From NCBI GenBank assembly GCA_015680905.1, contig CM027381.1:83167501-83231500 (forward strand): 64,000 nt of DNA, given 5' to 3'. Position 1 is the stretch's first letter; every line of letters starts with the position of its first letter. This DNA comes from Coptis chinensis. Taxonomy: Eukaryota > Streptophyta > Magnoliopsida > Ranunculales > Ranunculaceae. Of this stretch, positions 21,490 through 33,000 are shown one piece after another. The notes beneath the pieces are model-generated. The model saw nothing but the letters and a program-made list of their open reading frames with translations, made no database searches and was not told where the DNA came from. The position numbers were made by a program, and so were the translations under genes.

Positions 21490-22543
21490 ATGGTGAAGAG
21501 GAGAAGAGTGAAGAAGAAGAAGGAGCTAACAGAGGCCGAAATAGAAGCATTGTATTATATTAATTATGATTTCTTGGACGATATCAGCGAGGAAGAAGAG
21601 ATAAGGAGTATGTGATTTAATATTGTGGTTATTTTGTTAATTTTAGATTGATTGACTGTATGTATGTATGTATATAGTTCGAGATGCACAGAAGAAGAAG
21701 AAGTACTTACTTAAGGGTACTACTGATGAATATACCGATGATGAAGTATATGCTCAAATGTGTGCTGAGAGCTACGATCGAATCCAAGAAACTCGCAAGT
21801 TCAAATCTGCACAGACAAGGGTAAGAAGATTTCATGGTGCTCAATTAGATTTCAGAGTTAAATCATTGAAGATTTTGCATTTATTATGTTTAAAACTCTG
21901 TTTTGGATGGCGCATGCAGGAAGAAATGAAAAAGTTACTTGGGCTGGGATATTCATTTTGCCCATCAGAGGGAGTGTTGGTTGACTACTATTTGAGGAAG
22001 AAGATTATGGATGAACCGATTGATTATTGCCTTATCGAGGAGGTCGACAATGTCTACGCCATACATCCTCAGGATCTTGCAGGTTTATTTTTTCTTATAA
22101 ACACTTCTGTTTTTGTAGCGATCCTATATTTATCCCAAGTTCAATAGTTCTATTTTTTCTTACAAACACGTTTTATTTTTTTGCATAAGGAATATCCCAA
22201 GTTCAATATTTCTTTACCAGTCACCCTTTTGAACTTCAATCCACCGATGTTAAGGGACGTTGGATTGCTAGTGTCAAGGAAGACATTGTATTTAAGGATG
22301 TCAAAGTTGGTTTCAAGCAGACAGTGAACTATTGTCAAGGGAATCATAAAAGTGGATATAACATCACGGAATACCAACTCTGTTCTCTTCCAGAGAATCC
22401 CAAGGTAATACATTCTTTTACTTTCCAGTTTTGTTAGTGTAGAGAAGGACTTAGTTCACTTAATTTTGAATTGTGTGCAGAATGGTCTCTGGTTTATTTG
22501 TAAGCTGAACATGGATGGGATTTCCGTGGATGAGCTTAATTAA
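21490..22543 (+). CDS. atypical NAC-domain protein, five exons
   Basis: Exons 21,490-21,607, 21,678-21,820, 21,920-22,082, 22,190-22,404 and 22,481-22,543 all join in phase with GT-AG introns and end at a TAA. The middle carries a NAC domain, the DNA-binding module of plant NAC transcription factors: FCPSEGVLVDYYLRKKI (subdomain A), LIEEVDNVYAIHPQDL (B), GRWIASVKEDI (C) and VGFKQTVNYCQGN (D), then ITEYQL. The usual LPPGFRFHPTDEEL start is replaced by LGLGYSFCPSEGVLV, and about 90 extra residues precede it, beginning MVKRRRVKKKKEL with an acidic patch after. There is almost no C-terminal activation region (about 20 residues beyond the domain). The family identity is clear from the ordered subdomains; the function is not. 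It could be a divergent NAC-like gene under weak constraint. Intron 3 carries a duplication of its own 3' end. Confidence 0.75.
22087..22210 (+). repeat. tandem duplication of the intron 3/exon 4 border of the NAC gene
   Basis: Two copies about 63 bases apart, each with a TATTTTTTCTTA[TC]AAACAC stretch followed by ATCCCAAGTTCAATA. The second copy provides the working acceptor (AG at 22,188-22,189); the first lies inside the intron with a TGTAG, so an alternative acceptor is possible. Confidence 0.7.
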
Positions 22544-24579
22544 GTGAACTTGGTGCTGCAACTTGCCCGTTTCATACACAATGTAAGTTTCTATGTTATA
22601 CATATGCATAGACTACTTTGGTTAAAATCTTACCTGATAAAAATTGAATAAAGACCATATTTTGTTTAATGATTAAACATACATGCCTGGTCTTTTAATG
22701 AGAACAAGCCATATTTACTAAGTTAGCGGAAAGTGTATCCCAAACCAAAACTAATCTCAATCAACAATACTCTGACCCTTGCATTCCACATCACATTGAA
22801 TCTACTATTTATCACAAACCAAAACTAAACCCCAGGAGTCCACATGATTAGGCCGTGGAGTCGTGGTCTTTATGTATTTCCTTATGATATTATCCAGACT
22901 CCGCTGATTCATTGAATTTTAATTGGAGTATCTGTAGGTTATTTGTGTTTGTGTTTATGAGCTAATTGGAATACCATTTTCTCTGTTGGTAGTTTCTCTG
23001 CACTCCCTCTATTAAATGTCATGTTGTTTTATGCGCTAATTGTAAGATGTTTGATAGAAGAGAAACTCATAGGTTGAGAAAATCTCAACAATGAGAAGTG
23101 CATCGTTTTGGGCTGTGTATTCTTCTCATAGATGGTTTGTAAGTCTTAGCTTGGTGGGGTGGTACAATAATGCTTTTATTGTGGAAAGATACAAACTTGG
23201 AAGGAAAATGTGCATTTTGGGTAGTGGTTACTTGCTTTGGTGTGTTTCTATTTCTGGTGTTCAGTCGCTAAAGACTAACGAAGCTAGAATTAATGAAAGG
23301 TTAGGGTATAGGGCTTTGTTTGGAGATTGTTAAGAAAATCCAGCCAAGGAATTTACAGGCGTTGATAAAGAATTAGTGGATCACGCTGAGTGTCTAAGTC
23401 GCTTTGACATATCGTCTAGGCTCGAATTACCCGTTGTGCATCACGTCTAGATGTCATATTATCGCCTATGATGAATCCTCTACCCTAGTTTTGGATACAC
23501 TATAAATTTGATTAAATCCTCTAGTTTTGGATATTAAAAAGTTTTTATGGTAATTCCTGGTGCAATTTGCAAACGCTAATTAGCCCGAATATTAGGGCAA
23601 ATGTTACCTGTATATTTCATAATGTAGGGGAAGCAATTGATGAACTAAAAGTCTTTAGCTGTAGAGATTTTTAGATGGTTAGCCTGGGATGCCCAAAACC
23701 GTCTCTCTTTGATTGTTCGGCTGTGACAGTGTGACCTATGTTTCTGTTGTTTAGAAGCTGAGATCTTAATTTTCCCACTGGTTCTTGCATCTACTCTATC
23801 TTGCAACTTTACTTACAATAAAACGTGAATTTTGCTATAAATTTAAATTAGATCAACTACATTTAAGTCATTTATCCTTTGGCTTCTAGGTATGAGATGT
23901 CATCTGACAAACATAACTTTATTTAATATATCTTTTTAACTTTTGCAGGCTACAATTTGGCCAGGCGTCGAGAGATACTGCTGGGAAGCATGTTTGTTCC
24001 TTCCATGTAGTTTTATTTTTGTTTCTGAATGAGTACGATTAGTATGCAATAATATGCATACATTTCTTGTATTTTGACCATTGTTGTTAGACAGTAACTG
24101 TAGTCCTGGACCTCCTTATTCCTGCTAGTAGAGCGTGCAATGAATAATGACCATAGATGGACAGACACTTAAATCTACGAACGGCCCTGGCATGGAGTAG
24201 TCTGCCAAGCATGTTGCGTAATGGGTCACAGGGGATGTGTTACTTAAAATTCTTTGCATGCATCAGCTTCTTACAATCTTCTTCTCTGTCCATCTTAAAT
24301 TTTCTGTTCTTGATAAGTTCTTTGTCCATCTTCATTGTAATACTTGGAGGCCGTAATCACAGTTCTTGTAGATGTTGCCAACCATTCACTCCTAATCAAA
24401 CTTAAAAAACCAAGTGAACTGTTCCTTCCTATCTTCATTTTAAAATGAAAGTGCCGAATCTTATATGCCAGTGCCAAATCTGTTCCTTCAGATTTCTGCG
24501 CATTATGAGTGCGGTACTCAAAATCCCAATAAGACTGGACCACAAACCTATTATGACAGAGCACTCTTTGGGGTTTGGA
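22544..24579. other. intergenic, no gene recognised
   Basis: AT-rich DNA downstream of the NAC gene. Short open frames (23,091-23,333 +, 24,157-24,405 +) look like chance. No RNA gene was recognised. Confidence 0.45.
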
Positions 24580-24752
24580 CGCATCGCTAGCGGAGTTAAG
24601 TACCTAAAGTACATACCACAATCTTATTGTACTTTACGGTAAAATCTTTGGGTGATGATATCATAGGTTTGTGGCTCGAATCCCGCCAGCATTAAAGAGA
24701 TTACTGATCTCATTTAAAACAGGCTTACAATAAAAAAAAAAAAAAAAAAAAA
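24580..24752 (+). mobile_element. possible tRNA-derived SINE
   Basis: A GCTAGCGGAGTTAAG stretch resembles an RNA polymerase III A box, and TGGCTCGAATCCC at about 24,673 resembles a B box. A short body and a 20-base poly-A (24,732-24,752) follow. The A-to-B distance (about 80) is longer than the usual 30-45, with a small inverted repeat (AAAGTAC/GTACTTT) between them that may be an insertion. No target duplication was found. Confidence 0.3.
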
Positions 24753-25277
24753 TTTGTCGTTTGCGTTTATCCTAGTCTATGCTAAGGTCACAAGATTTGC
24801 GGCACATCTATAATACAAAACAGCTCAGTTTTTAAACAGAGTTATGAGGGCTTAAGTGGTAGTATTGATTTTCTCAGGACCTGTGATAATGCTTGAAGAG
24901 TCATATTTACCTAATACTCTAAAATAGACAAAAACCTCCAAAACATACTAAACTTTTAAAATCCCAACTAAAAACCTCTAAAACCTCTTTTTTTCACATA
25001 AACAGGTGTAGTTATTTCACATATTAAATTATATATAATTGTTTCATTGTTTACATACTCCTATAGCTTCTCCTACCGTTTGAGAAACGTGTATAAATTG
25101 AATATAGATTACACAAGTAATGAATAGTTAAAGTTGTCTACGTACACTCCGCTTCTGGATGAACAATTGTTCTCAATACATATATTCGGCTATGATTTTC
25201 CAAGACATATTCAGTTGAGGGTATTACAATGACACTAACAAGTTCAATTTAAATGTCAAAGAAAAAAACATGGTAAT
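24753..25277. other. intergenic, no gene recognised
   Basis: AT-rich spacer between the SINE-like sequence and the Helitron-like end. No coding or RNA feature was recognised. Confidence 0.45.
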
Positions 25278-25352
25278 TCTACTATAAAAGTTAAACTTAC
25301 ATATAATCATTTAATTATGACTTGAGTGGCATAGCCACGGATTAAATTCTAG
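25278..25352 (+). mobile_element. second Helitron-type 3' terminus, perhaps a 75 bp minimal element
   Basis: Hairpin GTGGC (25,326-25,330), loop ATA, GCCAC (25,334-25,338), then a 14-base tail ending in CTAG at 25,352 and host T. This meets all 3'-end rules. Only 48 bases upstream of the hairpin, TCTACTATAAAAG resembles the 5' end of plant Helitrons, so the whole element could be as short as 75 bases; alternatively the true 5' end is further left. The base before the TC is T, not the preferred A. It lies 90 bases upstream of the E2F-like site of the RNR2 gene. Confidence 0.6.
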
Positions 25353-25440
25353 TATTATTACAAGTATTAATTTGTTTCTTGGGTTTAATGATTTGTTTAT
25401 TGGGTTTAAGGTTGGGATAATCTGGTCATTTTACTCCTTC

Positions 25441-25448
25441 GCGGCAAA
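25441..25448 (-). promoter_or_regulatory. E2F-like site in the RNR2 promoter
   Basis: GCGGCAAA on the plus strand is TTTGCCGC on the minus strand and fits the E2F consensus TTTSSCGC. It is about 110 bases upstream of the TATA box. Plant ribonucleotide reductase genes are known to be S-phase genes under E2F control, so the location is meaningful, though one 8-base site is weak evidence. Confidence 0.5.
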
Positions 25449-25550
25449 TCTAACGGTCCAGAATGGATCATCGAATTTTGAAAACCAACAAAAAAAATGT
25501 CTCTATCCAAACCAACGTCTCTTCAACCTTGGGGGGGTTTTACAAGGGTT

Positions 25551-25564
25551 TATATATTTATAAT
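25551..25564 (+). promoter_or_regulatory. TATA box of the RNR2 gene
   Basis: TATATATTTATAAT, 50 bases upstream of the ATG at 25,614, followed by a CT-rich leader (ACATCTCTCTCTTTCTG). The spacing predicts a 5' leader of only about 20-35 bases. Confidence 0.6.
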
Positions 25565-25613
25565 ACTCTTTACACATCTCTCTCTTTCTGTAAACAATAA
25601 TCACATAGAAGAA

Positions 25614-28600
25614 ATGGGTTCTCTGGAAAATGAAAATGGAAGAGTAGTAGTAGTAGAAGAAGAAGAGCCAATACTAATGGAGAATAGCCAGAGGTTTTGT
25701 ATGTTTCCCGTTAGATATAAACAACTTTGGGAGATGTATAAGAAGGCCCAAGCTAGTTTCTGGACTGGTATGCTTTGGCTCTCTCTGTTTTTATTTTCAG
25801 TTGATTAAATTTCTTTCATTTATGTGTGAAATGGGAATTCTTCAAATTGTTCAGTTCGTTTTGTGCAAATGAATATAGTGTGTAGAATATTTGGTGTTCA
25901 AGTGTAAAACTATATTGGTTTGATGCTTATATGGGAAGAAAATGTCTATGGCTTGAAAGAAGAAGAATGGGTGTATGGAATTAGTTTATGAGTAATTTTA
26001 TTAGTCAATGTAAAGCCCTTAATCGGCTTGTGGGGCTTACACCTAAACGGATAAACCCCGTATTGGCAGGAGCCTCAAGCACTGGGATTTTGGTAGTGAA
26101 TTTTTTGAACTGGTTGGTGAAATAGAAGCTATGGTTTTATCCATATTTGAAAGCAATAGAGGGAGAAGAAAAGAAAAGCGGATTTTCTATCATTTGCATA
26201 TGGATATGTATGTATGAGCTTGCAGCCCTCGACACTTCTCTGTTTATTCATCAAACAGTTCTAACTGGAGTTTTTGTTATAGAAAGATGTGTTAATTATG
26301 CTAATTTTATGGATATCCTTCTCTTAATGGATTTCTATTGATGGATTTTTGTTTTACTGCATACAGCTGAAGAGGTTGATCTTTCACAAGACGTCCAGCA
26401 GTGGGAAAAGCTCACTGATTCTGAGAAGCACTTCATAAGCCACGTGCTAGCATTTTTTCGCGGCATCTGATGGCATTGTTTTGGAGAACTTGGCAGCAAG
26501 ATTCTTAAAAGATGTTCAAGTTCCAGAGGTTATTTTCTGTACCTTGCTCGTTTGCTCACATTCTGAAGCTACTAGTACGTACTCAAGATTTAAAGCTTAT
26601 GGTTAAATTTTAGCTTGGATAGTGCCATAGTGGTGATTAGCCTTCATGCTCGAGTTTGTGGACTGTAGAGCACCAAGCCACCAACACAGTCTCCCATCAT
26701 GTGTGACTCTTAATTGGTAGAACGTATTAGCTAATAGGATGCTCTTTTTCTTAAAAACATGCTGCATTGATGTGTAAAAGGATAATTTTCTTATATTTTC
26801 TTTGTCACAAGTAACTTTGAAACACGTGTTATCTGTAGGCTCGCGCATTTTATGGGTTCCAAATTGCCATGGAAAATATTCATTCTGGTAGAACTCTGAC
26901 TTTAGTTTTAGTTTTTCATTTATTTATTTTTTTAATAATGAGAATTCTCAAGCAGCCTGAGTGTTAGTTTTGGTCTTTTTCCAGAGATGTACAGCTTACT
27001 TTTAGAAACATACATCAAGGACTCAAAGGAGAAAGACAGCTTATTCAATGCTGTTGAGAATATTCCTTGTGTTGCCAGGAAAGCTAAGTGGGCATTGGAT
27101 TGGATACAAAGGTATGACACATTCTATCTTCAGTTCTTCACGCACATCTATTTTTCCTGTTAATTTGGTTAGTTTTCTGACCTCGACTCAAATCAAGTTT
27201 ACATATGTAGAGGCATCTTGGCCAGTTTAATCCTCATGGTTTTTTTACTTGGAAGGAAAAAAAAACACCATGTAGGTTTGATGTATCTCAGCTTCTTCTA
27301 GTTTTTTATGTTTAATGAGCCTCATCTCTAGACCTAGTGTACTTTATATTTTTCTTGAGGTCTTCCCGTACATTGCATCACAATAACGGATAGAGACTCA
27401 TTGCTACCTCCTTTTGTTTTATTTATATTTAATTCTCTTTCTATTTAGTCTGACTTAAAATACTTAGAAGTAGCGGTTGTTCCTAATTCTTGCCATTGAG
27501 TTGGTTTAAGTGCTGCTGCTTAGAAGAGAAAAATCTTAATATATAGTGACACGGTTACTCTGACGAGGGGAAAGTAACAGGAAACTGGTTAAAGGTTGAG
27601 TCTTTTATGTTACAATTTTCGAGGAAGGGCTTTTTATCTATGCTGTTACAAATCTTGTTTAGTAATCCTGTCTGACTCCAGATTTTGTGATAGTTCAGTT
27701 CTTCTTGAAGTACCTGTCTATTTCTGTGGTTAGTTTAGTCAGATTATTGCATTATATAGAACATATGTTAACGAGATACTTACAAGGGATTTTCTGACTC
27801 TACCATTTTGGATGTACAGTACATGCTATTTATGATCTCTATTGTTGTGCTGGTGGATGCGTGGAATTACATGCTTTATAATGATTTCTGATTGCACTTA
27901 ATGCCAATGTGCAGCTCCAGGACATTTGCAGAGAGAATTGTTGCCTTCTCATGTGTTGAAGGAATATTCTTCTCCGGAAGGTAGTTTTATTTTTGACAAT
28001 AGGTCAATGGCCCTTTTATTGCTTATCTAGGTAATGACGATGTTTTCTTTTTCTTTACTGGTATATTGAGTATTGACATAGTTCCCTGTTTATATTCAGT
28101 TTCTGTGCTATTTTCTGGCTGAAAAAGAGGGGACTAATGCCGGGTCTTACATTTTCAAATGAACTTATATCGAGAGATGAGGGACTCCATTGCGATTTCG
28201 CTTGTCTTCTATACAGGTTGGTTTTTTTTCACCCTTTTTGTGTTGCTCGGTTTGAACCTGTGCTGAAGACAGCTTGTCCCAACTCATAAGATAATTTTAT
28301 TGGTGCCAGCTTATTAAGGAGACAATTAAACTGGCAAAGGGTACATCATATTGTGCATGAAGCTGTGGAAATCGAGACCGAATTTGTCTGTGATGCCCTC
28401 CCCTGTGCACTGATTGGAATGAACTCAGCTCTCATGAGTCAATACATAAAGTTTGTCGCAGATCGCCTTCTGGTAACTAAGTTTTTTATTGATTGAGCTT
28501 TTGTTAGGAGAATTTATTCGAAGCACTTATGGGTTGCATATGTTATTGCAGGTTTCTTTGGGGTGCCAGAGGAAGTATAATGTGGAAAATCCTTTTGATT

Positions 28601-29090
28601 GGATGGAGTTTATATCTTTGCAGTGAGTATTAAATTATTTGTCTACTAAATATTCTGGTTTTAGTTCTTGTGTACTTAACCATAATACAGTGTGTATGAA
28701 TATATCTTTTGGTAAAAATCTTTCCTCTAGTTTACAAATTCATTTGTATGGGGAGGAGGGATAGAGCCACATTCTTATGCGCACATTATAGCCACATTTT
28801 CGGCATACAAATGAATTAAGGCCTTGGTATTTTGTGGAGATGATCTCCCCACCATGAAGATTATTCTCACAAAAAATTATAATATTTGGATATGTCTAAC
28901 CATGTAAAAATTAGTTGTTCGTCGCCACCTCATAGCATAGACTGTTAGGCTTAACATGTTTCTTGGACTGAACAGGGGAAAAGCCAACTTCTTTGAGAGA
29001 AGGGTTGGTGATTACCAGAAGGCTTCTGTTATGTCTAGCCTACAAAACGGAGGAGGAAATTTCGTCTTCAATCTGGATGAAGATTTCTAG
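25614..29090 (+). CDS. RNR2: ribonucleoside-diphosphate reductase small subunit (R2), one frameshift
   Basis: Nine exons: 25,614-25,767, 26,367-26,528, 26,839-26,887, 26,985-27,111, 27,915-27,980, 28,100-28,216, 28,310-28,472, 28,552-28,622 and 28,976-29,090. They encode the class I R2 protein, which holds the di-iron/tyrosyl radical used by ribonucleotide reductase to make dNTPs in the cytosol. Visible family text includes [54 protein letters not shown] (iron ligands), [32 protein letters not shown], and the C-terminal tail [10 protein letters not shown] that docks to the large subunit. All splice sites are canonical. In exon 2, one extra C at about 26,459 shifts [19 protein letters not shown] out of frame, just before the first conserved Asp. 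Without it the protein would be about 340 residues, normal for the family. The extra base is either an assembly error or a recent inactivating change. Confidence 0.92.
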
Positions 29091-30042
29091 TCAATGATTG
29101 GGAATATTTCCCAAGTATATATAAATGCTGAACCACGCATCAAAGTTTTGTAACTCATCGCCAATTCATTAGTTTTATTTTCTATGAACAGAACAATTCA
29201 AAATTCTGGGCGAGCTCAACTTTTGTAATTGGTTACCTATATATATTTACAGTCTGATAATTAAGTTTCTAGTCTAGTGTGGTAAGCTATCACTTGTGTG
29301 CCCATTTTACCCGTGTCTTTTCACCTATTTCATATTGAAAGTTTATTGATATTTTAGTTGCAGATGATAGCCAATGGCCACATATTGATTTGGAAAGTTT
29401 GCGAAATGCACTGGAGGCTTGAGTTATGACCAAAAAAAAATGACCAAAGATTTATGCATGATTTCTACTGGTTGCATGTGTACCATTATAACCTATTGAC
29501 ACTTTTAGATCTTAAAGAAAGAAAACGTCTCGTGACTCAGCCCACACTCCACAACAAAGGTGCACTGACAGTTACTTACAATTTCATTATTAGTAGTTTC
29601 CAATGAAGTTGAATTTGATTAACTTAGGGGGGGTTCCTAATTTGATTAAGATCGCTTTAGTTGCAATCCTAATCAAAGTAGTCTTAGGACCATAGAAACC
29701 ATATATTTGTGGATGCTAAAAGATCATTGCGACAATGCTCGAACTGGTGAAAGGATGCTAGCAACGTCTGGTGATGGATCCAACATTTTAATACTTGTAC
29801 AACATTCTGACTCAACAGCTTAGCGGGATTAATGTCATTGGATTCCCTTGGGTTATTGGATGTGAATTTCGTCGCGACAGATAAACCTGAAAACTTTATC
29901 TCTCTCCTTTAAATAACACACCCCCAGTTACAGTATTTTCATTCGTCGTTTTTTCTTTTTTCCGGTTTTGCCCTCTCTTATTCCTCATTGTTTCAGGTGT
30001 GAAAATGTGTAATTCTTCTTACTACTCTCCCCGTAGAGGCCA
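29091..30042. other. intergenic; imperfect hairpin
   Basis: 3' flank of the RNR2 gene and 5' flank of Helitron 2. An imperfect inverted repeat (GGTTCCTAATTTGATTA-like against a TAATCAAAG...TTAGGACC arm) lies at about 29,632-29,692. A CT-rich leader with TTTAAATAA at 29,908-29,916 may be the promoter of the Helitron gene. The Helitron 5' TC end was not pinned down. Confidence 0.4.
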
Positions 30043-33000
30043 TTGAACATGTCGACGACTCAAACGCCATCTGGCCAGCCTAATCATGTATGTCGAAACG
30101 AGATAGCGCGTATGAATCGTCGGAGACGCCTTCTTAACATGAAAGAGGAACTATTGGCGTTGGAGCGAGAACGTCGTCGTCATCCTGATAGACAGCGTAG
30201 ACAAACTATGAGTGAGGAACAAAGGTTGCGAGAAAAGGCACGTCTACGGAGATATTATCAACGTCGTAAGGGTGTATTAAACAATTGTCGTGGCAGTGAA
30301 ACTCCTAATCAGGATAACACATACTGCTCCAATGACGATGTACATACCCCTACCAGTCTACCACTAACAGCATATCCTCTGTTTCTAACACTACGGTTGG
30401 GTGCACCTTTAGTTCGTTGTCCACGATTCAGCCACCGACACATATCAATCTCTCAGGTATTAATACAACTCTGATATTATTCTTTGTATATATATCATGC
30501 ATTAACATTTTTACTTTAAAGTATTAATACAACTCTGATATTATTCTTTGTATATATATCATGCATTAACATTTTTACTTTAAAAAAAAATCTTACTCTG
30601 CACCTTTTACAGACCACGTACATAATGTCATTCAATGTCACGTACAATCAGAAGTGGACAGGCTTACCTAGATGGAAGGAATCTTGATATTAGCATTGGT
30701 ACTCTGCTTTATCATACTCTTTTGTTTATTTTGTTTTTGCGTGGTATTGGTTATAACCCATTCTTGACATTTACATTTTAGGAGACCCCGGCAATATAAT
30801 AACTACAAGTACGCCTCTCCAAGATGATATAAACGGGTATGACAGCGGTATTCCGGACGACACTAACATTAGTTATGCTAACGACATTCAACGTACTTTC
30901 CTATTGTTACATGAAATATTTTTTCAACTAATCTCTTATTCTGCATATACAGTTCTTCTTATTAATTAATGACTTGATTAATATATTGTTACAAAAAATG
31001 CAACATATGCCACTAGGCCAAGAAGATGAGAGTTCTGTTCAACTGATCCACCCCCTTCGAACTAGGAGAGTTCCAACTGCATGTAGATCTTCTCACAATT
31101 GTGCAAGAGATTTCGTTTACACCCCGAACTTCCAGCGTTTCGAGATAACACGCATGAACACATGCAACCATTGCCATGCCGAATTATTCCCCTCTGAATC
31201 CCGTCAATTTTGTTGTCTTCGTGGAAAAGTCAATCTCCCGCTGTTGCCGACACCACCTGATCTGATGTATCTATATGCATCACACACGGATGAGACTGTC
31301 CACTTTCGTCATAACATTCGATCTTACAACAATGCATTCTCCTTCACTTCAATGGGTGTACACTTGGACGAAAAACTAGCCAGTGGAAGGCGTGGTATTT
31401 ATACATACTGTGCTCAAGGATCTATCTACCACAGAATTGGTGGTCTTCTACCTCAGTCTGGGCAGCGACCACGATATATGCAGATGTATGTTTACGACAC
31501 AGATCATGAGATTGCTAATCGACAAGCTGAAAACAAGATACTCAATCCACAAGTTCTGTCCATTTTGCAAGGGTCCTTGACGATCATAACCCCTTTGTTC
31601 ACACACTTCGTCGTATTTCACAGTCTGAAAACATACTAGACATACGATTGCTACTAAAGGAAAAACCATGTGAACGTCATCATTATACCTTGCCAACGTC
31701 TTCCCAAGTGGCTGCCATTTTGATTGGGGGTGACAACCCTACAGAAAAAAATGAGAGAGATATTATTGTGGAAACTGTGACAGGCAAATTCCTAAATGTC
31801 CCTGACACTGCTGGCTTCTATGATCCTCTACAATATCCATTGCTTCATCCTTATGGAAATTTTGGCTGGGATTTACATATTTTCAGCGACGATTCACGGA
31901 GAATCAGTTGCAGGAATTCTACTGTTATATGCTCCAGGTTCTTTTTGTATTCCATCTATTACTTTCTCCCTTTAATTTTTGTCGTTATACATATATATAT
32001 GTATCAAGAGTTTACTATATCCAAAATCTTTGTTTGAACAGATTCGCTCTAATTACGACTCAATCCTGCTTCGTTATGGTCGGCTTTTGCAACAGTTTGT
32101 TGTCGACATGTATGTGAAGATTTCCACAATGCAGCTTCGATATATCCGAGCCAATCAAGATGCTATAAGAGCTTATTTGTATCAAGGTCTGATAGATTCA
32201 TTAGCCTCCGGAGAAACAAATGCAGGTGAATAACATGTCTATATATTAGTTTAGCTTTAGAACTCTTTCTTTCAATTCCCACTCACACACAGTTTATCTA
32301 TTTCTAGCTAACATCGGTCGAAGGACTATATTACTGTCATCATATATCGGAAGCCCTAGAGATATGCATGAAAGATACCATGATGCGATGGCTCTGGTTA
32401 AAAATTTTGGAAAGCCGGACATTTTCCTCACCATGACCTGCAACCCAAACTAGGCTGATATAACGCGGCGGCTTGAACCTGATCAACTCCCACAAGATAG
32501 GCCTGATCTTACTACAAGAGTTTTCCATGAAGTGTGTGAGGAACTCAAAAAAGATTTATTCAATATCGGGATCTTGGGGAAAGTTGTGGCACATGTACAT
32601 GTCATTGAATTCCAGAAGCGAGGTTTGCCACATGCACATATGCTCCTAATACTTGATGATTCTGACAAACTAAAATCTCCCGAAGATTATGACCGAGTCG
32701 TCTGAGTTGAAATTCCTGATCCCTTAAGTGAGCCCGAGTTATACAATGTTGTTGTTAAGCATATGATACATGGTCTTTGTGGTCCGTTAAATCCTGATTC
32801 TGTTTGCATGAGGGACGGGGTATGTAAAAAAAGATTTCCAAAAGAGTTCTCTGCAATGACTTTTCACGGAGATGACTCCTACCCTATTTATCAACGACGT
32901 GATAATGGTCGCACAATTTTACTTCACGGTGATCTTAGTGTCGACAATCGTTGGGTTGTCTAATACAATCCATGGCTGCTGTTAAAGTATGATTGTCATA

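Noticed and set aside
29632-29692. Inverted repeat as a MITE or hairpin RNA precursor
   Set aside because: Arms are imperfect and short, there is no target duplication, and there is no sign of transcription.
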